Assembly: GCA_009837445.1 (NCBI GenBank)
Contig: VXTM01000029.1
Span: forward strand, 62,001-126,000
Source of the DNA: Acidimicrobiaceae bacterium
GTDB lineage: Bacteria; Actinomycetota; Acidimicrobiia; Acidimicrobiales; Aldehydirespiratoraceae
Reading direction: 5' to 3'
Length of the DNA: 64,000 nucleotides
Below are positions 44,667 to 53,197 of this stretch, piece after piece. Positions within the stretch are counted from its first letter, which is position 1. Each line of letters opens with the position of its first letter. The position numbers and the translations under genes were made by a program. Below the pieces are notes generated by a model. It was not told the DNA's origin, searched no databases, and saw nothing but the letters and a program-made list of their open reading frames with translations.

Positions 44667-45140
44667 TCAGCCGAGCGCCGCGAACCGCTCCCTGTCGGCA
44701 TCGAGGTCGAGGGGGCGGATGATGGCCTGATGCTCCTCGTCTCCCCAGTACTGCGGGGGCACCAGCCACATCACCTCGAACTCCAGGCCGTCGGGATCCT
44801 TGGCGTACAGGCTCTTGTTGGGTCCGTGGTCGCTCTGGCCTACCAGCGCCCCGGCCGCCGTCAGCCGCCGGCGCATCTCGACCAGCTCATCGAGGCTGCC
44901 GACCTCCCAGGCGATGTGGTAGAGGCCGACCGTGCTACGACCGGCCGCCGACGCACCCGCCTCCTCGCCGATCGAGAAGAAGACGATGTCGTGGTGGTTC
45001 TCCGAGAGCGGGGCCCGCATGAAGACGTAGGCGCCGGGACCGTCGATCACGGTGGTGAAGCCGAGCACGTCGGCGTAGAACTCCTGGTGACGGCGGGCGT
45101 CGCGCACGTACAGAACGGCGTGGTTCATTCCTGAGATCAT
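44667..45140 (-). CDS. VOC (glyoxalase/bleomycin-resistance/dioxygenase) family protein
   Basis: 157 residues from ATG 45140, with a purine-rich GGGGGG run about 10 bases upstream. A single chain with two beta-alpha-beta-beta-beta modules: MNHAVLYVRDARRHQEFYADVLGF and GLYHIAWEVGSLDELVEMRRRL. Metal ligands are probably His in MNHAVL, His in LYHIAW and Glu in GLEFEVMW. Extradiol-type dioxygenases, epimerases and glyoxalases share this fold. It lies 25 bases upstream of the cupin gene on the same strand. Confidence 0.85.
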   Translation of the reverse strand: MISGMNHAVLYVRDARRHQEFYADVLGFTTVIDGPGAYVFMRAPLSENHHDIVFFSIGEEAGASAAGRSTVGLYHIAWEVGSLDELVEMRRRLTAAGALVGQSDHGPNKSLYAKDPDGLEFEVMWLVPPQYWGDEEHQAIIRPLDLDADRERFAALG

Positions 45141-45231
45141 CGTTGCGCACCCCCCGGAGACGGAGCCATGGACCACCTTCGACGATACGGCCGGCCGGTC
45201 TGTACGGCAAAGCCCGGCCCGGACTGCGGGG

Positions 45232-45813
45232 CTAGCTGATGTGGCGCGCCGGGCACCAGTTGAACTCGCTGAGGACCAGCCCGTGAGCCACCGGCCTGAA
45301 GGCTGTGATGGAGGCGAGGCTCACCCGCAGACGCATGATCATCTCAGCGCCGCCGCCGAGCAGCCACACCACCGCCGACTTGATGGGGGTGGCGTGGGTC
45401 ACCACCAGGATGTTGCTCGTGGTGGCCTCCCCGGCGAGCTCGGCGACAGCCTCGCCGACTCGCTCGTGCAGACTGGTCATCGACTCGCCCCCCGGCGGCA
45501 CGTAGGACACGTCGGAGGCCCACGCCGAGGTGAGCTCAGCCATGACATCGCCGATGCGGCGATCGTCGTAGGCGCCGAAGTCGATCTCCGTCCATCGATC
45601 ATCGACCGTGGTGGGAACGTCGGCGAGACCGGCCGCCCGCGCCGTCTGCTGGGTCCGGCGACGGGACGACACAACCAGCCGGTCCACCGGCCAACGGTCC
45701 CGGAGGGCCTCCCCCACGACTGCGGACTGCTCGAACCCGACCTCGTCGAGAGGCGAGTCGGACTGGCCCTGGAGCCGGGCCTGGGCGTTGTTGGGCGTGC
45801 GGCCGTGGCGCAT
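45232..45813 (-). CDS. Histidine phosphatase family protein (phosphoglycerate mutase-like)
   Basis: 193 residues from the ATG at 45813. The RHG motif is at the very start (MRHGRTPNN), with SSRRRTQQTAR, the acidic EIDFGAYDDR and THATPIKSAV holding the second catalytic His. The first beta strand of the fold (ILIL) is encoded just upstream in frame, but without an ATG/GTG/TTG, so the protein may start slightly earlier at a non-standard codon. Role could be a sugar-phosphate or cobalamin-pathway phosphatase; unspecified. Confidence 0.82.
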   Translation of the reverse strand: MRHGRTPNNAQARLQGQSDSPLDEVGFEQSAVVGEALRDRWPVDRLVVSSRRRTQQTARAAGLADVPTTVDDRWTEIDFGAYDDRRIGDVMAELTSAWASDVSYVPPGGESMTSLHERVGEAVAELAGEATTSNILVVTHATPIKSAVVWLLGGGAEMIMRLRVSLASITAFRPVAHGLVLSEFNWCPARHIS

Positions 45814-45899
45814 GAGGATCAGGATTCGCCGATGGTAGACCTCACCGCATATAGGCCGCGGTTCGCCGCTAACTGTTCATTAGTGGCAATAATCGAAGA

Positions 45900-46577
45900 A
45901 TGGCATCCATGGCCGACGACGCCGGTGCGGGCGACGAGCCCGTCGAAGGACGCCTGAGCGAGGCTCTTGCTTCGCCCGTCACCGCCGCGGAGTTGTGCCG
46001 GGTGGTGGGAAGCCGGGTCCGGGAGCTGCGCCAGGCGATGAACATGACGATGTCGACCTTCGCGGCGGAGGCCGACATCTCCCTGGGGATGCTCTCCAAG
46101 ATCGAGCACGGCCAGAGCGCTCCGAGCCTGTCGACGCTGGTGCGGCTGGCGGCGACGGCGCGGGTGCCGGTCACCGCGCTGTTCAGAGGCCTGGACGAGG
46201 AACACGACCTGGTGATCGTGCGGGCCGGAGAGGGCCACGAGATCCACCACCAGGGGGGCGGACCGGGGCGGCTCTACCAGGACCTCGGCACGCTGCGGGG
46301 CCCCAACCGGGTCATCGAGCCGATGATCACCACCATCACCGAGCCCGGCGGTGTGTTCCCCCTCTACCAGCACCCCGGCGTCGAGTTCCTGCATGTGCTG
46401 GAGGGGTCGCTCGACTACGGCTACGGCGGCACCGCCTACCGCCTGAACGCGGGAGACACCATGCAGATCCACGGCGAGGTGGCCCACGGTCCGGTCGAGC
46501 TGGTCGAGTTGCCAATCAGGTTCATCTCCATAAAGGTGTACCCGGCCACCGAACCGCGGACCGCAACAGGAGGATGA
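45900..46577 (+). CDS. XRE-type transcriptional regulator with C-terminal cupin
   Basis: 225 residues. Helix-turn-helix at about 37-92 (VGSRVRELRQAMNMTMSTFAAEADISLGMLSKIEHGQSAPSLSTL pattern) and a cupin sensor domain at about 115-215 (HPGVEFLHVLEGSLDY, LNAGDTMQIHGEVAHGP). Members regulate amino-acid, polyamine or osmolyte catabolism and bind a small effector in the cupin. Divergent from the phosphatase gene and first gene before the Amt/TMA island, so it is the best candidate local regulator. A CTAA-7-TTAG element lies in its upstream gap (45869-45883). Confidence 0.88.
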   Translation: MASMADDAGAGDEPVEGRLSEALASPVTAAELCRVVGSRVRELRQAMNMTMSTFAAEADISLGMLSKIEHGQSAPSLSTLVRLAATARVPVTALFRGLDEEHDLVIVRAGEGHEIHHQGGGPGRLYQDLGTLRGPNRVIEPMITTITEPGGVFPLYQHPGVEFLHVLEGSLDYGYGGTAYRLNAGDTMQIHGEVAHGPVELVELPIRFISIKVYPATEPRTATGG

Positions 46578-46623
46578 ACCCCATGGGCCTGCTGACTCTG
46601 TCCGCTGACACCAGGACGCGGCA

Positions 46624-46851
46624 GTGGGTCTGCTGATCGTCGTCGGCTGGATCAGCGATAACGAAGCAGTCCGCGGCAACCTCCTGCTCTGGATACTGCT
46701 GGCCGCCGCGGTGGGGCTCACGTTCTGGGAGTGCCGTGAACGCGGCTACCGGCCGAGAGCCGTGGTGTGGTGGCTGACATTCGTGGCCATCACCCACGTC
46801 GTGGGCTACATAGTCCTGCGATTCTTCGTGCGCCCGCCCGCCAAGAGTTAA
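46624..46851 (+). CDS. Small two-helix membrane protein (possibly 5'-frameshifted)
   Basis: 75 residues from GTG 46624. Two hydrophobic segments (GNLLLWILLAAAVGLTFW and VVWWLTFVAITHVVGYIVL) with a basic loop between. No Shine-Dalgarno lies near this GTG. Instead AGGAGG at 46568-46573 lies 10 bases before an ATG at 46584 in another frame, which codes MGLLTLSADTRTRQWVC and then stops exactly where this gene begins. One extra C near 46631 would join them into an 89-residue protein reading RQWVLLIVVGW, so a -1 frameshift or sequencing error is possible. Unknown function; lies upstream of Amt. Confidence 0.55.
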   Translation: MGLLIVVGWISDNEAVRGNLLLWILLAAAVGLTFWECRERGYRPRAVVWWLTFVAITHVVGYIVLRFFVRPPAKS

Positions 46852-46879
46852 CCCCCGCCGACCGCATAGGACACCGACG

Positions 46880-47260
46880 ATGCCTGAGGACCAGCCAGCC
46901 CGTTCGTTTCGTCGACCCCACGCCACCAAGAAGCGCACCACGCTGCTGGTGGCAGTGGGGGTGGTGCTGGCGTTCATCGTCCTCACCGGGAGATGCCGGG
47001 GAACCGACATCACCGAGGAGCAGGCCATCGCCACCGCCACCAGCGCGCTGGCGGCCGATCCCGGCGCCTTCGAGCCCGACAAGGTCGAGGCCAAAGTCCT
47101 GCGCCAGGGCTTCCCGCCCAGCCCGATGTGGATCGTGGTGCTCACGGTCCCGGACCCCGAGGGCGGCCCCGAGGACTTCCTCCGCCACGCGGCGGTGTGG
47201 GTGGACGCCGGCACCGGCGAGATCCGCCAGGTCAACGTCACCGAACCCGCCGAGGGCTAG
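46880..47260 (+). CDS. Membrane-anchored small protein with PepSY-like domain (tentative)
   Basis: 126 residues. A basic N-terminal tail, one membrane segment (LLVAVGVVLAFIVLTG), then an extracytoplasmic domain whose pattern ITEEQAIATATSALAADP...VWVDAGTGEIRQV resembles a single PepSY unit. Such domains often modulate neighbouring membrane enzymes or transporters. It lies between the two-helix protein and amt, 28 bases after the former. Confidence 0.55.
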   Translation: MPEDQPARSFRRPHATKKRTTLLVAVGVVLAFIVLTGRCRGTDITEEQAIATATSALAADPGAFEPDKVEAKVLRQGFPPSPMWIVVLTVPDPEGGPEDFLRHAAVWVDAGTGEIRQVNVTEPAEG

Positions 47261-47409
47261 CCAGACGCCGCCGGGCGACGCTGAACTCTCGACGGGCCGC
47301 AGCCGGATGTCCGGGCAGGCCCGAACAGGACCGTTTGCTTGGGCTGTGCTATTGTCGCCGGGGTCCGGCCGACCGGTCGGAGCGGACAAGAAGAATTGGG
47401 GGTGAGTCA

Positions 47410-48798
47410 ATGGACACATCTATTGTGTTCACCGAGGCTTACTACTTCTTCACCGTCGCGATCATGTGGCTGCTGCACGTGGGGTTCATGACCTACGAAG
47501 CCGGCGTCAGCCGCCGCAAGAACGTGATGTCGACGGCGATGAAGAACATCCTGACGATTGCCGTGGTGACACCGACGTTCTACTACGTCGGCTGGTACGT
47601 GTACTTCTGCATGCAGGAGGGCATCAAGTTCACAGTCTCAGCCGATGGAGCCAGCCCCGCAGGACTTGAGGGGCTCTATTTCTGCGGCGACCAGTACGGT
47701 CTGCCGTGGGACGGCTCCGCGGGACCGAACCTCGGCGACAACATCACCGGCGTCTTCTGGGCGGCCTTCGTGCTGTTCTCGTGGACGACCGGATCGATTA
47801 TGTCCGGCTCGGTGATCGAGCGCATCCGGATCTCGGCCTACCTCTGGCTGACCGCCCTGATGGGCGGCATCGTCTGGGTCGTCGCGGCGGCCTGGGGATG
47901 GAGCTACGGAGGCTGGCTGACGGTGCACTTCGGCTACCACGACTTCGCGGCCTCCATGGTCGTCCACGGCGTGGCCGGCATCTTCGCCCTCGGCGTGCTG
48001 TACAACCTCGGTCCGAGGATCGGGAGGTACGACAGCAACGGCGGCACGAGAACCTTCCAGCCCCACAACCTCCATCTCACGCTGATGGGGCTGATGATCA
48101 TCTTCACCGCCTTCTACGCCTTCTACGCGGCGTGCCTGGCCATCACGGCCGACACCACTCCGGGCTGGGCCAACATCTACTTCAACCCGGCCACGCTGTC
48201 GGCCATCACCTACACCATCACGATGGGCTTCGCGGGCGGCTTCGCCGGCGGCTACATCTTCAGCCGGGGAGACCCGTTCTGGACCATCTCCGGTGGTCTG
48301 GCCGGCGTGGTGGCTGTATCGGCGGGCGCCGACATCTACAGCCCCAACCTGGTGCTGCTCCTGGCCTTCTTCTCGGCCGGGCTGTGCTACCACATCGGTG
48401 GCTGGTTGGAGACCAAGGCCCGCGTCGACGACGCAGTCGGAGCGGTATCCGTTCACGGCATCATGGGAATGTGGGGCGCGTTGGCCGTCGGCATCTTCGC
48501 CGCCGGCTACCCGACCGGTCCTGCCGGCGTGGAGACCAGCTTCCAGGGCCAGCTCGTGGGCGTGACCGCGATATTCGCGCTGTCCTTCGTGACGGGCTAC
48601 GTGGCGTCCTGGATCCTCAAGAAGCTGAACCTGCTGAGGGTCCCGCCCGAGGTGGAGGTCGAGGGCCTCGACATGGCCGAGTTCGAGACGGACTTCTATC
48701 CGGAGTTCGGTCGAGCCGACGAGCCCATCACCCACGCCGACGGCACCCGGGAGTCCGCCGACGCCACGCTGCGGGCGGCTCTCAACGCCAACCGCTAG
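47410..48798 (+). CDS. amt: Amt-family ammonium (or methylated amine) transporter
   Basis: 462 residues from ATG 47410 (GGGGGTGAG upstream). Eleven or so membrane helices. Family features: YEAGVSRRKN in place of the usual EAGLVRxKN, D178 in GYHDFAASMVVH, and the twin pore histidines H186 and H349 (SVHGIMGMWGALA). The sequence is divergent, with several WTT/YFFT aromatic changes and an insertion at about residues 70-105 containing two Cys. The C-terminal tail is acidic. Sitting between a regulator and the tdm/tmm genes, it may import trimethylamine or methylammonium, or recover released ammonium; sequence alone does not decide. Confidence 0.88.
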   Translation: MDTSIVFTEAYYFFTVAIMWLLHVGFMTYEAGVSRRKNVMSTAMKNILTIAVVTPTFYYVGWYVYFCMQEGIKFTVSADGASPAGLEGLYFCGDQYGLPWDGSAGPNLGDNITGVFWAAFVLFSWTTGSIMSGSVIERIRISAYLWLTALMGGIVWVVAAAWGWSYGGWLTVHFGYHDFAASMVVHGVAGIFALGVLYNLGPRIGRYDSNGGTRTFQPHNLHLTLMGLMIIFTAFYAFYAACLAITADTTPGWANIYFNPATLSAITYTITMGFAGGFAGGYIFSRGDPFWTISGGLAGVVAVSAGADIYSPNLVLLLAFFSAGLCYHIGGWLETKARVDDAVGAVSVHGIMGMWGALAVGIFAAGYPTGPAGVETSFQGQLVGVTAIFALSFVTGYVASWILKKLNLLRVPPEVEVEGLDMAEFETDFYPEFGRADEPITHADGTRESADATLRAALNANR

Positions 48799-48802
48799 CC
48801 GG

Positions 48803-48934
48803 GTGTCCGCCTCATGGCTGCAGCTCATCCCTGCCTTAGCCGTCATGTACCTGGTGGTCATAGCCGCCGGGTACTGGGGCAAGCGCAGGCGGGCTCAGCA
48901 GGAGGCGCAGCGACCTGGTCGACAAGACCACTGA
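48803..48934 (+). CDS. 43-residue single-helix membrane microprotein downstream of Amt
   Basis: GTG start 4 bases after the amt stop, TGA at 48932-48934. One membrane helix (LIPALAVMYLVVIAAGYW) followed directly by a basic then Gln/Arg-rich tail (GKRRRAQQEAQ), predicting a cytosolic C-terminus. The tight spacing to amt and the two following microproteins make it likely to be real and possibly an accessory subunit. Family not recognised. Confidence 0.55.
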   Translation: MSASWLQLIPALAVMYLVVIAAGYWGKRRRAQQEAQRPGRQDH

Positions 48935-48960
48935 ACGTGTTCAGTACTAAGGAGGACTGA

Positions 48961-49185
48961 ATGAACACCTTCCCCTATGACAGCTGGGAAGCCGCCATCG
49001 AGGCAGCCGACGGCACCACCGGGTACTTCACCTGGGGGCCCGGCGGCAACACCGCCTCGTACGTTCTCGCCATCCTCGGGATCGCCGTGTCGGTGATCTC
49101 GGCGATCCTGGTGACGATGCGCGAGGACAAGCTGCTCAACCACGCAGCCGACCGGCTGGCCGACAAGTACAGCTCGGAGGACTGA
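48961..49185 (+). CDS. 74-residue single-helix membrane microprotein
   Basis: ATG 48961 with a perfect AAGGAGG at 48949-48955. The N-terminal half is acidic and aromatic (YDSWEAAIEAADGTTGYFTWGPGG), then a helix (ASYVLAILGIAVSVISAILV) and a charged C-terminal tail. A 6-base inverted repeat (CTGAAC-GT-GTTCAG, 48931-48944) spans the end of the previous gene and may shape its translation. Second of three tiny membrane genes after amt. Confidence 0.65.
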   Translation: MNTFPYDSWEAAIEAADGTTGYFTWGPGGNTASYVLAILGIAVSVISAILVTMREDKLLNHAADRLADKYSSED

Positions 49186-49186
49186 C

Positions 49187-49312
49187 ATGGCTCGACGCAA
49201 GCAAATCGAGTTCCAGGGAAAGCAGGGCCACGACAAGGGCATCGAGATGGCGTTCATCGTCTTCACGATCGCCTGCATCGTCTTCACGCTCATCGCAATC
49301 CAGGCCTTCTGA
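49187..49312 (+). CDS. 41-residue single-helix membrane microprotein
   Basis: ATG 49187, one base after the TGA of the 74-residue gene, with GGAGG 9 bases upstream inside that gene. A basic cytosolic N-terminus (MARRKQIEFQGKQGHDKG) precedes one long hydrophobic helix ending at the C-terminus (MAFIVFTIACIVFTLIAIQAF pattern). A strong hairpin 24 bases downstream ends the transcription unit. Unknown function; probably works with Amt. Confidence 0.65.
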   Translation: MARRKQIEFQGKQGHDKGIEMAFIVFTIACIVFTLIAIQAF

Positions 49313-49336
49313 CGCCTGACTCACCCCATTCAAGGC

Positions 49337-49377
49337 GGGCTGGCGCCGCGTCGTATATGGCGACGCGGCGCCAGCCC
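49337..49377 (+). terminator. Perfect 17-bp hairpin at the end of the amt unit
   Basis: Left arm 49337-49353 (GGGCTGGCGCCGCGTCG) and right arm 49361-49377 pair without mismatch around a 7-base TATATGG loop. No T-run follows, which is common for high-GC intrinsic terminators. It separates the Amt microprotein genes from the next gene. Confidence 0.8.
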
Positions 49378-49410
49378 CTGCTTGGTCTCCGACTGCCGTA
49401 GCCTTTGGCT

Positions 49411-49815
49411 GTGAGGATCCCACATAAACGGATCGCCCAGGCATGCGGTGTCGTCGCAGCCCTAGTGACGTTCCTGCCGTGGCAGACAACCGCTGGCGAG
49501 AACGGTGCAGAGTCGGTGCTCGGCACCAGCACCAGCGCTGGACAGCTCGTCCTGGTTGTGTGCCTGATCACGGTCGGTCTGGTACAAGTGGGGTGGAGAC
49601 CGGCCTGGATCGGCGTCGGCTTCTCGGCCGCTATCGCCATCCGGGAACTCTTCGACAGCGAGGCAGACCCGGCGTGGGGGCTTGCAATAGCGGTCGTCGC
49701 CTGCCTGGTGGCCAGTGTCCTGCTTGTGTGGGACATGTTCGTCAACGTCGGCAAGGCGGGAGACGAACCTGGAGGACGGGGACTCTCGGGACCACTGGGC
49801 CGGCGCCGGCGCTGA
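49411..49815 (+). CDS. Small polytopic membrane protein, unknown function
   Basis: 134 residues from GTG 49411 (a TTG two codons earlier is possible). About four hydrophobic segments (CGVVAALVTFLPW, QLVLVVCLITVGLVQVG, AWIGVGFSAAIAI, LAIAVVACLVASVLLVW) with a Gly/Arg-rich tail (EPGGRGLSGPLGRRRR). Lies between the amt terminator and tdm, so it may start a new transcript leading into tdm. I do not recognise the family. Confidence 0.6.
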   Translation: MRIPHKRIAQACGVVAALVTFLPWQTTAGENGAESVLGTSTSAGQLVLVVCLITVGLVQVGWRPAWIGVGFSAAIAIRELFDSEADPAWGLAIAVVACLVASVLLVWDMFVNVGKAGDEPGGRGLSGPLGRRRR

Positions 49816-49882
49816 AACTGCTTGCAGCCGTGAAGCCGCGCCGCGAGACTGACCGGAGCGCACGTACTCTCGGGAGGCGGCC

Positions 49883-52285
49883 ATGACGACGATCGCGCCG
49901 GAGAAGCCCCGGGTCCTGGTACCCGGGTTGATGATGCTCGGTCCCGGCGTGGAGCGCTACCGGGTGACCGGAGGCGGTGCGACCGTGCTGGCACTCGATG
50001 CGGGCGACGAGCTGGAGGTGGTCGACCCCGAGGGTCGGCAGCGGTGCGAACTGGTCGCCTTCGACGCCGGCGGGCGGTCCGACCCCGGACTGCTCCGCCC
50101 TGCCGGAGCCGCCGGTGCCGGCGGGAACGGCGGGAACCTCGGATCAGCGGCCGAGCCGGCCGCCCTGGACATCCTGTCGGCCGAACTCCGGGACGCCCGG
50201 CGGGTGCGGGCCGGTCTCCAGCGGGCCGGTATCGACTTGACGGCGGTGCGGGCGGCCACCCCGTTGAGGCTGCTCGACGGCGACACGCCCCCGGGCATCC
50301 GTGCCCGCATGGTGGCTGACGCCGACATCGCCTGCGTCGTGGCCGCTCCGGGCGAGGCCATGTCGGCCCACGGCGGCGCGCCCCCCACCGACCTGATCGC
50401 GTACGTGCACCGCCGCGACCCGATCTCCGGCGGCGACAAGCCCTTGCTGCCGGCGCCGCTGGCCGATCCCAGCCAGGACTTCATCATCAAGCACAGCACC
50501 GCCGTCGCCTACCAGGTGGCCAAGGGCGACTGGTTCCAGGTGGTCGACATCGAGGGCCGGCAGTGCTCGGACTTCCAGTGCTTCGCGGTGGCTGACCTCG
50601 AAGCGGGCGCAGATCTCTGCCTCGACGCCACCATCACCCGCACGCTCATGGGCGCCACCTGTCCCTCCCCCGGCCTGTACTCGAAGTTCTACAACGCCAG
50701 GATGCAGCCCCTTGTGGAGGTGATCCAGGACACCGTGGGCCGCCACGACACCTTCAACACCGCCTGCAACGCCCGCTACTACGAGGAGATGGGCTACCCC
50801 GGCCACATCAACTGCACCGACAACATCAACAACGAGCTCAACCCCTACGGCGTGGCCCGACGCCGGGGCTGGGAGGCGATCAACTTCTTCTACAACACCC
50901 AACTGGACGACGCCAACCAGATCTTTCTCGACGAGCCGTGGTCCCGGCCCGGCGACTACGTGCTGCTGCGAGCCCTGGAGGACTTGGTGTGCGTGTCCAC
51001 GTCATGCCCGGACGACATCGACGCGGCCAACGCCTGGACCCCCACCGACATCGCGGTGCGGGTCTACGGGGCCGCCAACCGGTTCAAGAAAGCGACGGCG
51101 ATCCGAATGACCGCAGACTCCGAGGCCCAGCTCACCTCCGAGACCGGGTTCCATCCCCGGACATCGGCCTTGACCCGCAGCTTCAGCGAGTACTGCGGCT
51201 ACTGGCTGGCCGACTCCTACACCGGGCACGGTCGCATTGAGGAGTACTGGGCCTGCCGGCAGGCCGCGGTGGCCATCGACCTGTCCCCGCTGCGCAAGTA
51301 CGAGGTGACCGGGCCCGAAGCCGAACTGCTGATGCAGACCTGCGTCACCCGCAACGTCCGCAAGCTGACCGACGGCCAGGTGTCGTACACAGCCATGTGC
51401 CTTGACACCGGCGGCATGATCGACGACGGCACCGTGTTCCGGCTCGGCCAGCAGAACTTCCGCTGGATAGGCGGGCAGCTCGGCTACAGCGGCGTGTGGC
51501 TGAGGGAGCAGGCTCAACGCCTGGGTCTGAAGGTCTGGGTCCGCAGCTCCACCGAGCAGCTCCACAACCTCCAGGTCCAGGGACCCAACAGCCGCAGGAT
51601 CCTCGAGCAGGTGATCTGGACCCGGCCCGACCAGCCGACGATCGCCGAGCTGGGATGGTTCCGCTTCACGATCGCCCGGATCGGCGACTTCGACGGCATA
51701 CCGCTGGTGGTCTCCCGCACCGGCTACACCGGCGAGCTCGGCTACGAGGTGTTCTGCCATCCCTCCGACGCCCCTGCGGTGTGGGACGCCATCTTCGAGG
51801 CCGGGGCCGATCACGGCCTGATCCCCATGGGGCTGGCCGCGCTCGACATCCTGCGCATCGAGTCGGGCCTGGTGTTCGCCGGCTACGAGTTCTGCGACCA
51901 GACGGACCCCTACGAGGCAGGGATCGGCTTCACCGTGCCGCTCAAGACCAAAGAGGACGACTTCATCGGCCGCGACGCCCTCCTCAAGCGCCGTGACAAC
52001 CCTCAACGGCGGCTGGTGGGGCTGGAGGTTGCCGGCGGCGAGCCCGCCGCCCACGGCGACGGCGTGTACGCCGGTCGCAACCAGGTCGGCGTCGTCACCA
52101 GCGCCGCCATCTCACCCATCCTGCGCAAGAACATCGCGCTGTGCCGCATGGCGGTGGAGCACGCCGAGATCGGGACCGAGGTGCAGGTCGGGAAGCTCGA
52201 CGGCCACGAGAAGCGGATCGAGGCCGAAGTCGTCCGGTACCCGTTCTACGACCCGGACAAGTCCCGGGTCCGCGGCCTGGCCTGA
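49883..52285 (+). CDS. tdm: Trimethylamine N-oxide demethylase (Tdm): DUF1989 plus GcvT-type domain
   Basis: 800 residues. Residues about 170-395 are a DUF1989 domain (KGDWFQVVDIEGRQCSDFQC, ATCPSPG, NCTDNINNELNPYG) with Cys228, Cys260, Cys295 and Cys311 as candidate metal ligands. Residues about 405-800 are a GcvT/aminomethyltransferase domain (TRSFSEYCGYWLADS, VSRTGYTGELGYEVFC, LDILRIESGLVFAGYE). This architecture and length match Tdm of methylotrophs and marine bacteria, which splits TMAO into dimethylamine and formaldehyde and delivers the one-carbon unit to tetrahydrofolate. The first 150 residues contain a partial repeat of the DUF1989 strand pattern. The tmm gene 4.3 kb away supports the assignment; other DUF1989-GcvT demethylases are the alternative. 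Confidence 0.85.
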   Translation: MTTIAPEKPRVLVPGLMMLGPGVERYRVTGGGATVLALDAGDELEVVDPEGRQRCELVAFDAGGRSDPGLLRPAGAAGAGGNGGNLGSAAEPAALDILSAELRDARRVRAGLQRAGIDLTAVRAATPLRLLDGDTPPGIRARMVADADIACVVAAPGEAMSAHGGAPPTDLIAYVHRRDPISGGDKPLLPAPLADPSQDFIIKHSTAVAYQVAKGDWFQVVDIEGRQCSDFQCFAVADLEAGADLCLDATITRTLMGATCPSPGLYSKFYNARMQPLVEVIQDTVGRHDTFNTACNARYYEEMGYPGHINCTDNINNELNPYGVARRRGWEAINFFYNTQLDDANQIFLDEPWSRPGDYVLLRALEDLVCVSTSCPDDIDAANAWTPTDIAVRVYGAANRFKKATAIRMTADSEAQLTSETGFHPRTSALTRSFSEYCGYWLADSYTGHGRIEEYWACRQAAVAIDLSPLRKYEVTGPEAELLMQTCVTRNVRKLTDGQVSYTAMCLDTGGMIDDGTVFRLGQQNFRWIGGQLGYSGVWLREQAQRLGLKVWVRSSTEQLHNLQVQGPNSRRILEQVIWTRPDQPTIAELGWFRFTIARIGDFDGIPLVVSRTGYTGELGYEVFCHPSDAPAVWDAIFEAGADHGLIPMGLAALDILRIESGLVFAGYEFCDQTDPYEAGIGFTVPLKTKEDDFIGRDALLKRRDNPQRRLVGLEVAGGEPAAHGDGVYAGRNQVGVVTSAAISPILRKNIALCRMAVEHAEIGTEVQVGKLDGHEKRIEAEVVRYPFYDPDKSRVRGLA

Positions 52286-52312
52286 TAGCGGCCCCGACAC
52301 TCCGGGCAGCGT

Positions 52313-53196
<884 letters not shown>

Positions 53197-53197
<1 letters not shown>

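Noticed and set aside
48931-48944. LexA (SOS) box CTGAACGTGTTCAG
   Set aside because: GAAC and GTTC are only two bases apart; the actinobacterial box needs four, and the genes around are not SOS functions.
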